This document shows, piece by piece, positions 12,430-24,913 of a DNA stretch of 64,000 nt. The translations under genes and the position numbers were made by a program. The notes beneath the pieces were generated by a model, which was given only the letters and a program-made list of their open reading frames with translations, did no database searches and was not told the origin of the DNA. The number at the start of each line of letters is the position of its first letter. Positions within the stretch are counted from its first letter, which is position 1. Source of the DNA: Ficedula albicollis (taxonomy: Eukaryota; Chordata; Aves; Passeriformes; Muscicapidae); assembly GCF_000247815.1 (NCBI RefSeq), contig NC_021684.1, forward strand, positions 13,640,558 through 13,704,557. The letters are read 5' to 3'.

Positions 12430-14360
12430 CAAGGAGACAATGCTTGCTCAGAGCAACCCAGCTCTTGGTCAAGCTCAGGACTTCTGGAAGCCAAACAGAA
12501 ACGTTCCAGAGAGGAAATGCTAATAATAACATCCTATTCTGGTTCTTGTTGCTCTTACAGCCAAATAATTAGTTTCTAACAAAAATGAGTGTCTGTGGTG
12601 AGCAACACCAACCAAATCTGGAAAAAAGGAACTCCACAGGGAGTCTACAAGAACTTCAGATTTAAGAGAATAGTGAGACAGGGATAAGAGCTTGTCCAAC
12701 ATGTTTCTTTCCAAACTGGATAGGAAGACTAACCCCTTTTGAACAACTTCAGCTCTCATACCTGCTTTTTGCCATGTTTCCAGATAACTGAAATTCCACC
12801 TTTCTGAAATATCTAAGCAGCTCCAAAAGCAGTCATTGGGAAATACAGAACATGAGCTAACATGACTCTGCTCTACAATGCAACATGTGAACACAAGGAC
12901 TGAATAACTGTACCAGAATTGTTCAGTTTCTCTGAAACTTTAGGAAAGAGAGAGGAAGAATTCAGAGAAGGGAAAAGAAAGCAGTAGGAAGAAGAGGAAC
13001 TGACTGGAGACGGCTGGGTTGCTCCCCTGCAAATACTGACACCATTGCACAGAGCAAATGAACCTTCATAACTTTACTACCTTTCCTATGAAAATTTGAA
13101 GGTAACAGTTGTAGGACACTGCAGTACTTTCCACTACAACTAAACATTTCACAAGACATTTGATATTAGGGACTGGTGTTTAGTCTTCTACTGGAATAAA
13201 GCAAAAACCTTCTAAAGTTAATAAGGCTTCTGTAATGTAGTATTGTTAACTCTACAAAACAAAAAGAAAATCATGCATACTACCGCCAAGGAGACAGTTC
13301 CAACACATTCTTCAAAATGAGTAAAAAATAAAGAATATAACACAAAATTTTGTCTATCTAATAAAGCTATCCTGAAAGAGGTAATTAATTGTTCTTAAGA
13401 TCAAAATATAACTTGTAGTTACAATAATGCAATTTTTCAATTACTTCTCAAACAACGTTTCCTTGTTGCCTTTTTAAAAAGTTTTTATTCTAATTAAAAT
13501 AATCTCTAGCAGTAATAACACTAAACTGCAATGACTATGTTTTGTCCCTGACATACTTAAATTTTGCATACAAAACATCACATAAAAGAACATAACTAGA
13601 GTTTTTGTTTCTAATAAATTAAACCTAGAAAACAATTATTCCTTTTCTTGCCACTACATTTTCTGTTGTATTATTTGATGGACCTAAATTACTTGAGTTT
13701 TTGTCAACCTTGGAAAAGCCTCAATTGCCACAGCAGTAAGCTTAGTAAGACTTTAAGAAAATGTATTTTCTACAAATTACACATCAATATTGTTGTTCAA
13801 GCAATACTCTCCTTAGATTAGTAATTAATTAATATCAGCACTCTCCTGAAAAGAGCCCAATGAAATCTTGTAGCAATGTAAATTGTATCAAAACCATTGT
13901 TCACCACTTAGCTGTTCACGCTACTTGCTGCCTTTTTCAGCATTCAGCCTCAAAACACAGCACAATGGTGTTGCATTACTTCTCTCAAAAGGAGACAGAC
14001 ACCTCAGCTTTAAGTTAGGAGCCTCCTTCCCTCCACCTCACCATATGTAACTTGTACTTGATGATGCTGCTGTGCAAATTCCCAAATCAAATTTATCCTC
14101 TTGTTCACAGATTCAAGACTAATGCTGTTGTATGGTAGACATTCAAGAACCAGACAAACCATTGATTTATGGTAATTAACCATTGACTACTTCTATAATA
14201 TCTCCAGAAAAGAACTTATTAAATAATTCAACTGATGAAACCAACAAATGCAAGAGGCAGCATTTTGAAGCAGAGATTTGGCTTTGCTGACTGTGTTCAA
14301 GCATAAGTGTTAAGGTAGTAATTACAAATGACATACATCATCCATATGAATGATCACAAA
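12430..14360. other. Flank of truncated provirus; nothing else recognised
   Basis: A 124-codon minus-strand frame at 12520-12894 shows no retroviral motif and no recognised family. It probably belongs to host sequence at the truncation breakpoint. The rest is AT-rich, without supported exons. Confidence 0.4.
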
Positions 14361-14364
14361 CTCT

Positions 14365-14535
14365 GTGTGATTTCTTCTTATAATCCCCTTTAAAGTAGTG
14401 GAAGGCCACAAGAACATCTCCCTTTTCATCTCCAGGCTGAACCACCCCAGCTCTCCCAGCCTTTCATCACAGGACAGATATTGCACCCCTCTGATAATTT
14501 TTGTGGCTCCCCTCTGAACCCACTTCAGAAGTGTT
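14365..14535 (-). mobile_element. CR1 LINE fragment
   Basis: The minus strand carries the 3' part of avian-type CR1. Landmarks include gaaaggctgggagagctggg, gttcagcctggagatgaaaa and a following gtggccttccactactttaa, together with an upstream gggttcagaggggagccac block. It is 5'-truncated, as is usual for CR1, and moderately diverged. Confidence 0.85.
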
Positions 14536-14672
14536 TTAACACCGGCACACAATTTACTTGGAAATCATCTTATGCATAAGGGCAGGATAGCAAACTTCTC
14601 CCTCCTACAGGTGGATTGCACAGGGCAAACATGTACAGCAGCTTCCTAAAATCCATGGCATTTTTAAAAACC

Positions 14673-14912
14673 TTCATGCAGTAAATTACCCTGCTCCTTG
14701 GATATGTTTTACAAGGCAAACTGAAGTATCAGAGCTATAAAAAACACAGAATTCTCTACAAGTCCAAAGGAAACTGCTTTTACACTGCACTTTTCATGCA
14801 GTAAATTACCCTGCTCCTTGGATATGTTTTACAAGGCAAACTGAAGTATCAGAGCTATAAAAAACACAGAATTCTCTACAAGTCCAAAGGAAACAGCTTT
14901 TACACTGCACTT
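14673..14912. repeat. Tandem duplication, period 120 bp
   Basis: Copies 14673-14792 and 14793-14912 begin ttcatgcagtaaattaccct and differ by a single base (aactgc versus aacagc). They are therefore recent or artefactual. Confidence 0.95.
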
Positions 14913-17900
14913 TCACAAACCAAAAAGGCTACATTACATTACAAATCCTTGTGTAGGCAAAAACTGCTCCCCAGTTAGATAATATCAAAATCAATTAAAG
15001 AAGGGGTCTTAATATTATTCCATGCACAAAAATTTGTTTTTATTTAGGGGCAAAATAAACAGCTGAGGCCATTATGAGCAGAAAAGCAGAGTCTTCTCTA
15101 AAACAAGTTCATTTTGTCTGGGTTTTGAGAACACCAGATGTTTTCTAATGCTGTACAAACAGAACTTGTTGAAATGTATTGCTGTGAAAATCAAATACCT
15201 TTCTAGAATACTTATTAATATGCAAAGACAAGATTCAACCTGTGTCTAAACATCAAATTAGAGTCAAGCCTCTATTGGAAAATTGAAATATGTCAATTAG
15301 ATTGAATTCTAGTATTAAATTGGAGCTGAACACACAGAAAAAATTACTGCTACTCTAAGACATTTTAATAAGAAACAAAAAAAAGGGCAAAGTAAAAACC
15401 TGTATTCACAGTAAATGCCTAGATTTAGTCTTGAAATTTAATACTGAGGAAAAGTAACTCAGAGTTTTACTGATTAAAACTTTCCTATAAAACTGACTTA
15501 AGATCTGCGACTTCCAGGAAGCACAAAGAAAATCTAGAGCTAGACAGATGATCTGTCCCAGGGAAAGGCTTATCAGGCATTCATTTGTTTTCTTACAACC
15601 TTAAGTAAGAGAGGTTGGCAAAAGATCAGAGTGAAGCCTTGTCCTTGCTTAAGAAATAATTTAATTTCCATCCCTTGGGAAAGCTTCTGCAGGGATCAAT
15701 TCCTAGATCTTCTGAAAGATACCAGATTAGCAAAAAACAACTGCTACTTACAACTACCATCCCACTCCCAAAAAGGTACCCAGGAAAAAAAAAAAGAAAA
15801 AGAAAAAATGTTCTCTTACAAGTTATAATTTCAGCATTTCTCCATTGCTTTTGAGATAATAGGCATCACACTGTATCTTCAAAGGTATCAGAGTGTGTAT
15901 ATAAGACAAAAGTAATTCCTCTCTAGATCAGAGGCCCCAACACTCACCAAGAGTCCAAAATGTTTTCGGCACTGTGCTGAAGCAGCTGCTACTTAGGGTA
16001 GCTTGCACATAAAAAAGACAGGGCTGAGATAGGTTTTTAGCCAATCCCTTAGAAGTGAGCAACACCCATGAGGAAATTTAAGTTGTGTCAAGCCAGTGAA
16101 ATAAACACTCAAAGGCTGGGTGACAAAATGGCATGTGGGTACAATTATCATGTTCTTTCTACCATGGGAAGTTGAAACATAAGCCTGGGTAATCAGAGCC
16201 AGCAAAGTTTGTGTCAGTGTACTGAAATACAAAAAGGTCACCTTCAGTGAATTAAATTCAATGCACAATGAATCAGGCAGCAAAGCTGCACAGCCACTCC
16301 AACTTGTTTAACTGCCCATTGTACATAACAGCTAAGAGGGGAGGGAATCTCCACACAGTAGCCTAGCAGAGTCTTGTTCTATCCACCCTCCAAATGAAAA
16401 CCTTTGTAAGCTTCAGTTTCTTGTGACATCTATGATATTTCAGACTTTTGAACTAGATTAACTGAATGTGTATTTTCTAATAATTCTACCAATATACAAT
16501 TCCTGGAAGTACCACAATAATTCTATTACCTGACACCATTAGCCATGTTCCCACATTGAAATCCTCTAAAAGGTTTTCAGACTTAAAACCAAAAGGCTTG
16601 AGCATTACCCAGCAGCATTTCCAAGTTTTGCACAAATATGATCTAGACAGCACTACATCCTGACAAACAGCCAACATAGGCTAAAACAAAACTCTTCTGC
16701 ATAACCATAAATAAGACTCCTACTTATTCTGTTGCTAAAAGCCTTCATGTTCTATCTCTCTTCACCAACTATTAAAAACTTCATCTCTCCTCTAACTTTA
16801 ATCACTTATACATTGAAAAATAAGTAAGTGATTCCATAGGTGTCAACAAACAAAGCACATCTCTATTTCATTTTAAAAAGAAAGCAGCTGGGAAGGCATC
16901 TTTTGAAACAGAGCAGCACAGACTGGTGGGCAGGGACATGACTGAAATGGTATCCTTCCAGTCAGCACAAACAACTGCCTATTTCCAGCTGGTTTTTTAT
17001 GCAACATCCAGGTTAATTTGGATTGGAACCTATTTGTCTTCTGAAGACACTGAATACATTGCAACACAACTGTAGGAGTCACTCTGTCTCAGGGAAACAC
17101 AGCACTTCCTGGAATTCTTGACATGCCAAGAAATCAGAGTTACTCCTATTGCTCCTTGCTGACAGCTCTTATTATCAGTTCTGCCATTAACTCGGATTGA
17201 AATCCAATTCTAGCCAGCTCCTTGACAAGACATTTAAGACAACAAATACTTACAAAAACTCTTCTCATGCTTTTTGTGTCTGGGAAGTGGAATTCTTGTT
17301 GCTGTTCGTATTTTGTGGTTTCAATTTTTCTACTGGGAAGTTAAAGTATTCTTCCTTGGAATTTTAATGCAGAGACTACAATGGCATGGACACTTTGCAT
17401 AAAGAGTCCATAGCCACCAAAACTGTATTACATTGCTATTTTTGGAGATACTCTGAACATCAGCCTAGGTAAGGAATCTGCTGACACAATAAAAACTTTA
17501 ACTATATTTCTGCATAAATGCACTAAGAAAAGTCTTTCACTTACAGTTTTCAAGACTTTGGAGACTCTTCAACACAGCATAGTACACTCCCATGAATGAA
17601 TCCCCTACACCCATCTATGAGTTCTAGAACTCTCAGAACGTGCCAGTCCTACTGGGACAGTGGCTGTTCACGTGCAGGAGACCAGTTACCCTGTTTGGTG
17701 AAGACAACATAAGAGATAAAGGAACAGAGCTATCATCATCTGTCTCTCAGATAGAAACAAAGAATGAAAAGTAAAATATTTAAAAAACATTTATGCCCAC
17801 ATCTACACTCATTTTACATAGAAAATTAGTAGGAATAATGAAGACAATCCTCAAAATACTGGTCAAAACCAAAATTATTTTACCATGGTCAGGAATTAAC

Positions 17901-18115
17901 TCATATTTGCTGAACTTAAATCAACTGCTTTCACCCCAAGCTTTCCTTTATTCTTCAGCACTACTGGGATATTTCCAGCTCCAGAACTAATTTAAAGACT
18001 AGAAATAATTTTAATTTTCAAATAAGTGTCTGTCACATTCAATTAGAGAAATGCATTCCAAAATCCAAGTTAGACTTAACCAAAGAAGAAATTTCCCTGC
18101 ATTTGATTTAAAATC
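14913..18115. other. Noncoding DNA, nothing recognised
   Basis: AT-rich, with a purine-rich patch at about 15785-15810. An open plus-strand stretch at about 16876-17074 has a fair acceptor before it but no recognisable family, and opposite-strand frames are also open, so it is not called. Confidence 0.4.
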
Positions 18116-18353
18116 TTTCAGGAAAAAATTTTATCACAATTATAAAGGGGAGGATGGGAATGAATCACCACTCCAAAAACCTTCCATTAACAGTATTGCT
18201 AATAGGCAAGCCATCCTTTATTTCTTCCAACAACTTTCAGGAAAAAATTTTATCACAATTATAATGGGGAGGATGGGAATGAATCACCACTCCAAAAACC
18301 TTCCATTAACAGTATTGCTAATAGGCAAGACATCCTTTATTTCTTCCAACAAG
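18116..18353. repeat. Tandem duplication, period 119 bp
   Basis: Copies 18116-18234 and 18235-18353 begin tttcaggaaaaaattttatc and differ at about two bases. Confidence 0.95.
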
Positions 18354-18370
18354 CCATATACATATATAAT

Positions 18371-18402
18371 GTGTGTGGGTGTATGTATGTGTGTATATAT
18401 AC
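18371..18402. repeat. Degenerate (TG)n/(TA)n tract
   Basis: Alternating purine-pyrimidine run gtgtgtgggtgtatgtatgt continuing into tatata, between two 119 bp tandem duplications. Confidence 0.8.
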
Positions 18403-18457
18403 GAAGAAGACTTTCTCCTCCCTAACTATTTTCAAATAGTGGAATGAAAGGAGAATC

Positions 18458-18695
18458 AAAACACAAAAGTCTGAGCTGCAATGAAAGAAAACTGAGGGAT
18501 TGGGGGATAAGCAGGTTTTTTTAGTTTTGGGGGCTTAGGGCACAGTGAGATGAAAATAAGCAAGCAGCAAAAAACGAAACACAAAAGTCTGAGCTGCAAT
18601 GAAAGAAAACTGAGGGATTGGTGGATAAGCAGGTTTTTTTAGTTTTGGGGGCTTGGGGCACAGTGAGATGAAAATAAGCAACCAGCAAAAAACAT
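18458..18695. repeat. Tandem duplication, period 119 bp
   Basis: Copies 18458-18576 and 18577-18695 begin aaacacaaaagtctgagctg and differ at a few bases. This second 119 bp-period duplication lies only about 105 bp after the previous one, but the sequence is unrelated. Confidence 0.95.
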
Positions 18696-18699
18696 AACA

Positions 18700-19036
18700 G
18701 AAATTTCCTCCAGCGAGAGGAGCTGAATAAATCTGTCCAAAAAAGTGAGGGACTGCTTGACCGCAGAGAGAAAATGGTACACTAGAGGATTTAGTGGTAA
18801 AGGGACAAACAGAATTCTTCCACCTGGCGGAGATATTGACTGACATCCACAATACAGCTACACAGACTAACACGGGTAAAAAAAATACAGCAACTAGCAA
18901 CAGACAAGTAGTTTCAAAATGCTTTAAGTATGAAAGACAGAATTTGGCAAGACAAAGACTAGGATTGATCAAGTACACAGTCCCTGAAACTGTTCAGGGA
19001 GGTTGTCACAATATGGCAAAGGACTGTACAGTCTGA
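18700..19036 (+). pseudogene. gag: Retroviral gag nucleocapsid relic
   Basis: A plus-strand frame (intact from 18794) reads like the capsid end and nucleocapsid of a class II retroviral Gag. There is a helix-like stretch ending AEILTDIHNTATQTN, then two decayed CCHC knuckles. The first keeps CFK...ARQ but has Tyr, Asn and Arg where Cys, His and Cys are expected. The second reads GGCHNMAKDC, with the middle of the knuckle deleted. An in-frame stop lies upstream. It is on the opposite strand to the 9.7-12.4 kb provirus and 6 kb away, so it is likely a separate insertion. No LTR or pol was found next to it. Confidence 0.55.
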
Positions 19037-19460
19037 ATTTGTATAATGGAGTCAGAACTCTCAACAAATGCTACTTGAAAGAAACAATTAGGGACATTTG
19101 GCATATGTCCAAAATCAATAGATGTAGGTAACTCTAAAACAGAGTATAATAGTCACATAAGAGAATCTAAAATGCCAATAATTGAGTCCTGAACATAGCT
19201 GGTTTAGATGGGATACAGCTTTAGAAATTCCACACACCAAGTGCCCTAGCACGCATTTCAATCTATTATCAGTTCTTCAATAAACTTCACACACAAGAAC
19301 GCTCTTCTACCTTTGAGGAAAAAGCCCAATCTGCTTCATCTTGGTATAGACTGAAGTGCCAATGGCTGCTCAGGGATGGGCTGGGTACCAATGGGTACTC
19401 AGCAACTGTACTGAGCATCACTTGTTTCTCTTCCATTTTAATCCTCACCCTCTGTGTTTT

Positions 19461-19525
19461 CATCACAATTATTACTACTGTTATTATTGTCTCTGTTATT
19501 ATCACCATCATTGTTATTAGATATA
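19461..19525. repeat. Low-complexity (TTA/TTG)n region
   Basis: Imperfect trinucleotide-like sequence such as ttattactactgttattatt; it explains the Ile/Val-rich frame read on the minus strand here. Confidence 0.7.
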
Positions 19526-19801
19526 TTTTTGTTTCCATTATTAAACCACTCTTAACCAAGGAGTTTTATATTTTCTCTCCAATTGATTTTCCTCCCCACC
19601 ATGGGGAAGGAAGTGGGGGAGTGAGCAAGAGGCTATGTGGTACTGAGTCACCAGCTGGGGTTAAACCATGACATGCATTAAGAAACAAAAATGTTATTTT
19701 CAACCCTCATTTTAAACAGCTTAACCTAAATTGTACTATAAAAAAGTCAGCATTTAAGTACAAGTTTGTTGAAGGCTAAGAACTCTCCTGTAGGGGGGAA
19801 A

Positions 19802-19931
19802 AGCTTATAATAAACCGATTCCCATTTCATCAAAAGTATACTGTTCCTCAATGCAAAGCACATCACAGCTTATAATAAACCGATTCCCATTTCATCAAAA
19901 GTATAATGTTCCTCAATGCAAATCACATCAT
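19802..19931. repeat. Tandem duplication, period 65 bp
   Basis: Copies 19802-19866 and 19867-19931 begin agcttataataaaccgattc and differ at two bases (atac/ataa, aagc/aatc). Confidence 0.95.
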
Positions 19932-20097
19932 CCAGCATCTCTTAAGTGGTAAGTAAAATGTCTGTAAATCAGGAAAGCATTTTTAAAATCCACAGAAAAA
20001 TTCTAAAACAAAAAATATTATTAAATTTATCTATTTTATATTTACTCCTCTCCCTATCTGTTAATAAATGTATTTTCTGAAGCCCCTGGAGAAACCC

Positions 20098-20305
20098 AAC
20101 CCTTGTCATAGGATCCTTTCTGGGGCAGCCTGTCCCAGTACCTCACTACTGCTCAGAGAAGTTGTGGATGCCCAGCCCCTGGAAGGCTGGATGAGGCACT
20201 GAATGACCAGGTCCAGTGAAAGGTGCCCCTGCCCATGGCAGGGGTGCTGGAACAAGATGATCTTTAGGTCCTTTGCAACCCAAAGCCTCTGAGATGGTAT
20301 CTTCT
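20098..20305 (+). mobile_element. CR1 LINE 3' end
   Basis: The plus strand shows the conserved CR1 3' terminus: agagaagttgtggatgccca, gcccatggcaggggtgctgg and gatgatctttaggtccttt followed by caaccc. An upstream gcagcctgtcccagtacctc block fits the adjoining CR1 segment. 5'-truncated and diverged. Confidence 0.85.
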
Positions 20306-20657
20306 ATACCTCATCACAAAGCAACACTCTTTGGGCAGTGAGCATGGCCAAAAAGGAGGAGGCCATGTGTCACCTTGTTCCAGGGTGCCCAAAGTCCTAC
20401 AGTGCATTGTCACAGCAGGTGAGATTTCTAACAGCAAAAAGTTCTCAAGTAAAACTAAGTCATTACTCCATTCAACTTATTTTTCCTCCACCAGTGCTTT
20501 TAAGTTGTCCAAGGGCTACTACTTGGAGGTTTAATGACTATTTTTAAAATTTAAACCACTTGAGCACCAATGGTGTCTAAGGCAGCACTGATTTATCAAT
20601 ATGCCACCTCAATATATTCACATGCAACTCTTTCTGCCCAATTTTGTGCAATTACAG

Positions 20658-20887
20658 GCAAGTCCCTTCGAAGAGAGCTGGAAGCAATCAAACAACCAGA
20701 AGCAATCAAGACCCAGAGCGATAAGTACAAAATGGAGCTAAAAAGCTTGTTCCCTCAAACTGATCACCCTGGCCAAATGGGCAGGCCTGCAAGACTTTCC
20801 ACTGTGAAGCTGCAAAAGAGGGCAGATAAGGATGGTTCAGTCATCACTGTCAGCAGCAGCACATTTCTATTGCAAATAAGGAAATAA
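20658..20887 (+). CDS. Candidate 3'-terminal exon, unknown protein
   Basis: A strong acceptor (tttctgcccaattttgtgca, then attacag) is followed by a 76-codon open frame to a TAA at 20885. That stop overlaps an AATAAA signal (20883-20888), exactly as a compact last exon would. The encoded end is charged and helix-like (KSLRRELEAIKQPEAIK), then a Ser-rich tail. No family is recognised and no upstream plus-strand exon was found. A chance frame next to the CR1 tail remains quite possible. Confidence 0.2.
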
Positions 20888-21498
20888 AAAGGTTTAAGCC
20901 AAAGGGAAATATTCAAACATTTATGTGACTATTTCATCTTATAAAGCATTTTCATTCCCTGCACTTCACCTTAGCTGTACTTAATTAAAAAAAAAACAAC
21001 TGTACTTTTCATTTAATTCATACTTCTGTAAATTACTGTTCTAAAACACCTATTACCACATATTAAAAGACACTGAAACAACTGAATTTGGCTCCATATC
21101 AAGGTGACAAGGAACATGAGACACAACCAGGAACTGAATTCCATTGTCAATGGCTCAGTTTTGCTTCCAATGCTTTTTAAATCAAATTGCCTTTAAAGAG
21201 TCAATTGGATTCCACAGAATTAAGCAAAAGTAGTGGTAAGGTCAGGATGACAGAACAACTTCCAGGAACCAGCTCTGTCTACTCATCCTGCTCTTAAGAG
21301 ATTGTGAACATGAGATCACATCCCATTTGCAATAATCAAAATACTGTGTACTCTAAAGAAAGCCTAATTGATTTTTTCCCCTCCAAAAAAAGAAGCATTT
21401 CAAACCATTTCAGATTAATCCCTTCCCAAAATAGTATTTGGCACAAAGGTTCTTTTCCTTTTCCCTTACATACCTTAAAAAAAAAAAAAAAAACAAAA

Positions 21499-22169
21499 NN
21501 NNNNNNNNNNNNNNNNNNNNNNNNNNNNNNNNNNNNNNNNNNNNNNNNNNNNNNNNNNNNNNNNNNNNNNNNNNNNNNNNNNNNNNNNNNNNNNNNNNNN
21601 NNNNNNNNNNNNNNNNNNNNNNNNNNNNNNNNNNNNNNNNNNNNNNNNNNNNNNNNNNNNNNNNNNNNNNNNNNNNNNNNNNNNNNNNNNNNNNNNNNNN
21701 NNNNNNNNNNNNNNNNNNNNNNNNNNNNNNNNNNNNNNNNNNNNNNNNNNNNNNNNNNNNNNNNNNNNNNNNNNNNNNNNNNNNNNNNNNNNNNNNNNNN
21801 NNNNNNNNNNNNNNNNNNNNNNNNNNNNNNNNNNNNNNNNNNNNNNNNNNNNNNNNNNNNNNNNNNNNNNNNNNNNNNNNNNNNNNNNNNNNNNNNNNNN
21901 NNNNNNNNNNNNNNNNNNNNNNNNNNNNNNNNNNNNNNNNNNNNNNNNNNNNNNNNNNNNNNNNNNNNNNNNNNNNNNNNNNNNNNNNNNNNNNNNNNNN
22001 NNNNNNNNNNNNNNNNNNNNNNNNNNNNNNNNNNNNNNNNNNNNNNNNNNNNNNNNNNNNNNNNNNNNNNNNNNNNNNNNNNNNNNNNNNNNNNNNNNNN
22101 NNNNNNNNNNNNNNNNNNNNNNNNNNNNNNNNNNNNNNNNNNNNNNNNNNNNNNNNNNNNNNNNNNNNN
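21499..22169. other. Assembly gap, 671 N
   Basis: Unresolved bases, preceded by an A-rich run ending aaacaaaa. Long frames spanning it are artefacts. Confidence 1.
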
Positions 22170-22946
22170 AGACAGACTATTCCTTTGTGTTGTATTTGCT
22201 GTACTTTTAGTGTAACTTGAATAAGCAATTTAAAGAAGGACACAAGATAGAAATCCCTACAATTTATGAACATCATTGTCAACTTGTTCATCATAATTTC
22301 TTTAAGCAGGGTTAAAGGAGCTAAATTGATTGTGTAAATATGAAGTAAAACAAAACAGCAGCTTATTCTTGATCTGAAACAGGATATCTAACAAATGAGA
22401 AACATTCACTATCCATGGATCATTAAACACACAAAAATAATTTACATTAACCCAATTGTACACTCCAAGGAACATTTTTCACATCTGCCAATATAATTTT
22501 TTAAACCACAAGCTATATTATCCATTTGATTTTTGCTTTTTTTCTGCTCATTAAGAATCTTGCATCTGTTACCTTGAGTATGCCAGAGAGGTCAAGATCT
22601 CTGGCAAAATGAAACATTACAGTACATACTTCAACTGTTCTTTTCTTTCCCAATAAATTAGTAAATAATAGGTTTGAGTTAAATTTATTTTACTTTGGTT
22701 TTAGGGGGAGGAGTGGGTGGTTTGGGGTGTGTGGAGTTATTTTTCACAAAGCAACTCCAGAACATCCAATTCTTTCTAGTAATTGCATTCAAATGGCAAG
22801 ACTGATTAGTTTTAGAAGGGAGGGCACATTTAATGAACTGGAGTTTCAGGAAAATACACAGCCTTACGAGTTGTCTAAAGCCAAAATACCTATCATAATC
22901 TTAAATTGGAACACTAGATGTATAATCTATGATTATACAGACATGT

Positions 22947-23424
22947 AACAGATAAAAGGTCTCCATCTTCATAGGCTTAGGTCATTTATAGTCACCTCAA
23001 ATCTTTAATTATTTCCATAGCTGTTCAGGGTTTTATCTGATGTTGGATGAGANNNNNNNNNNNNNNNNNNNNNNNNNNNNNNNNNNNNNNNNNNNNNNNN
23101 NNNNNNNNNNNNNNNNNNNNNNNNNNNNNNNNNNNNNNNNNNNNNNNNNNNNNNNNNNNNNNNNNNNNNNNNNNNNNNNNNNNNNNNNNNNNNNNNNNNN
23201 NNNNNNNNNNNNNNNNNNNNNNNNNNNNNNNNNNNNNNNNNNNNNNNNNNNNNNNNNNNNNNNNNNNNNNNNNNNNNNNNNNNNNNNNNNNNNNNNNNNN
23301 NNNNNNNNNNNNNNNNNCAACAGATAAAAGGTCTCCATATTCATAGGCTTAGGTCATTTACAGTCACCTCAAATCTTTAATTATTTCCATAGCTGTTCAG
23401 GGTTTTATCTGATGTTGGATGAGA
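22947..23424. repeat. 106 bp duplicated flanks around an N gap
   Basis: 22947-23052 and 23319-23424 are the same sequence (starting aacagataaaaggtctccat) with two base differences (catcttc/catattc; ttatag/ttacag). The left copy ends exactly at the first N and the right copy starts within a base or two of the last N. This is what unmerged overlapping contig ends look like. Confidence 0.95.
23053..23317. other. Assembly gap, 265 N (probably false)
   Basis: A run of N bounded on both sides by the same 106 bp. The true distance across this gap may be negative, that is, no missing sequence. Confidence 0.95.
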
Positions 23425-23695
23425 ATGACTTCATAAAGCTTTGTTTGTGGGGTTGTTTCTGCTGGGTTTGGTTGCCATTGTTTTTAAAAGCAATCCCTGT
23501 ACCTAAGTGCTAAAGAAAAAAGTCATAGAATAGCAAACTCAATTCAAGGTCTGTCAAGAAGAAAGCTCAGTGCAGATCAGCCTCAAGTCTCTCCAAACCC
23601 TCCACAATGAGATTCTAAGCAGAAGCCAGCAAAGGTTTTGGTGATCTCTGATTACATCCATCAGATTATCTCACAAACACATTTCACAGGAGGAG

Positions 23696-23840
23696 AGAGA
23701 CAAGTACACTAAACAATTACAAACAAAAATCCAAAAACCACAGTCTTGTTTATATCAACATAAACACTAAGAGACAAGTACACTAAACAATTACAAACAA
23801 ATCCGGAAACCACAGTCCTGTTTATATCAACATAAACACA
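23696..23840. repeat. Tandem duplication, period 74 bp
   Basis: Copies from 23696 and 23770 begin agagacaagtacactaaaca and differ by a small indel and a few substitutions. Confidence 0.9.
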
Positions 23841-24913
23841 TGTAACTTTAAACCCTGCCTTTGTTCAAGACATTAATCTGTTACTGAAGATTCACTGCAA
23901 GCATTAACAAATATGGTACAAATCCAACATTCTGCAGGGCAATAGCAGGGTACAAAAGCTGCCGTGAATCAATTTTTGCAAGACATTTGCACCAAGTTTG
24001 TCTTTTTAAGCCACTCAGATACTTGTCTTGGGGAAAAACACAAACAAACAAACTGAAACAAAACAAAAAACCCAAGAAGAAACGAAACACTCCAACCAAA
24101 TAGTACAGCAGTGTAATAGTACAACCAAATTTTTCTACTTTTATACAACTATTTCTGTAAAACCAGATCAGAATTACCACAAGGGTAAGAAATGAGCTTT
24201 ACACATTACATGCTAAATGCAAATTTCCGAGTATATTGAGATTCTATTTTAGCAACAACAAAATCTAAAATGACTGTAGGAAGCATAGATTTATTTTGAG
24301 CAAATTTATCACAATATTTGAAGTGCCACATAAAATATTCTATTTGCACTCAGCTGCCAATTCTGCAAGCACTTTCATACTTGCTTTGGATAGCAAGCAG
24401 TTCCCCTGGGATAAGTCCATAAATGCTATTCTAGCAGCATCCCAGGAGGACCCTTTCCATCCTTATCCCTTTGCCTGTCACCACAGATTACTCTGCTCTC
24501 TCCACTGGCCTAACTCAAGATTAACTTTGAAGTCTGTTTGAACATCTATTTGAAAATATAACAGAGGGGAAAGAAAACATCTCCCTTATGTTGGGTGCTA
24601 TATATACGGAATGCAGAAACATAAATAATATCACATTTAAAGAAAGAGAAAAAAACCTTCAGAATCGGTAATGGCATGTCATGCTTTGAAAAGACAAATT
24701 ATCCCAGGGCCAAAATAGATTTCAATATGACTGTGCACTAATGAGTTCATTTACATACATCTTAGAAAATTGCATGTATCACAACTTCAAATAAAATTTA
24801 GTCCAAATAAAACTTAACCAAAAAAATTAGTTTTCTTTCCTCAAAATAAATAGTTAGTATATTCTAGCATCAGTAATCCACTCCTTGCACAAAGGAACAA
24901 TACAATTTAGAAT

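Noticed and set aside
12302..12532. 76-codon minus-strand frame in the provirus
   Set aside because: Out-of-frame shadow of the integrase remnant.
18535..18978. 147-codon hydrophobic minus-strand frame
   Set aside because: Antisense of the 119 bp duplication and the gag relic; its length comes from the repeated unit.
21304..22294. 260-303 codon frames across the first N gap
   Set aside because: Almost entirely unknown bases; the real flanking codons are short and unremarkable.
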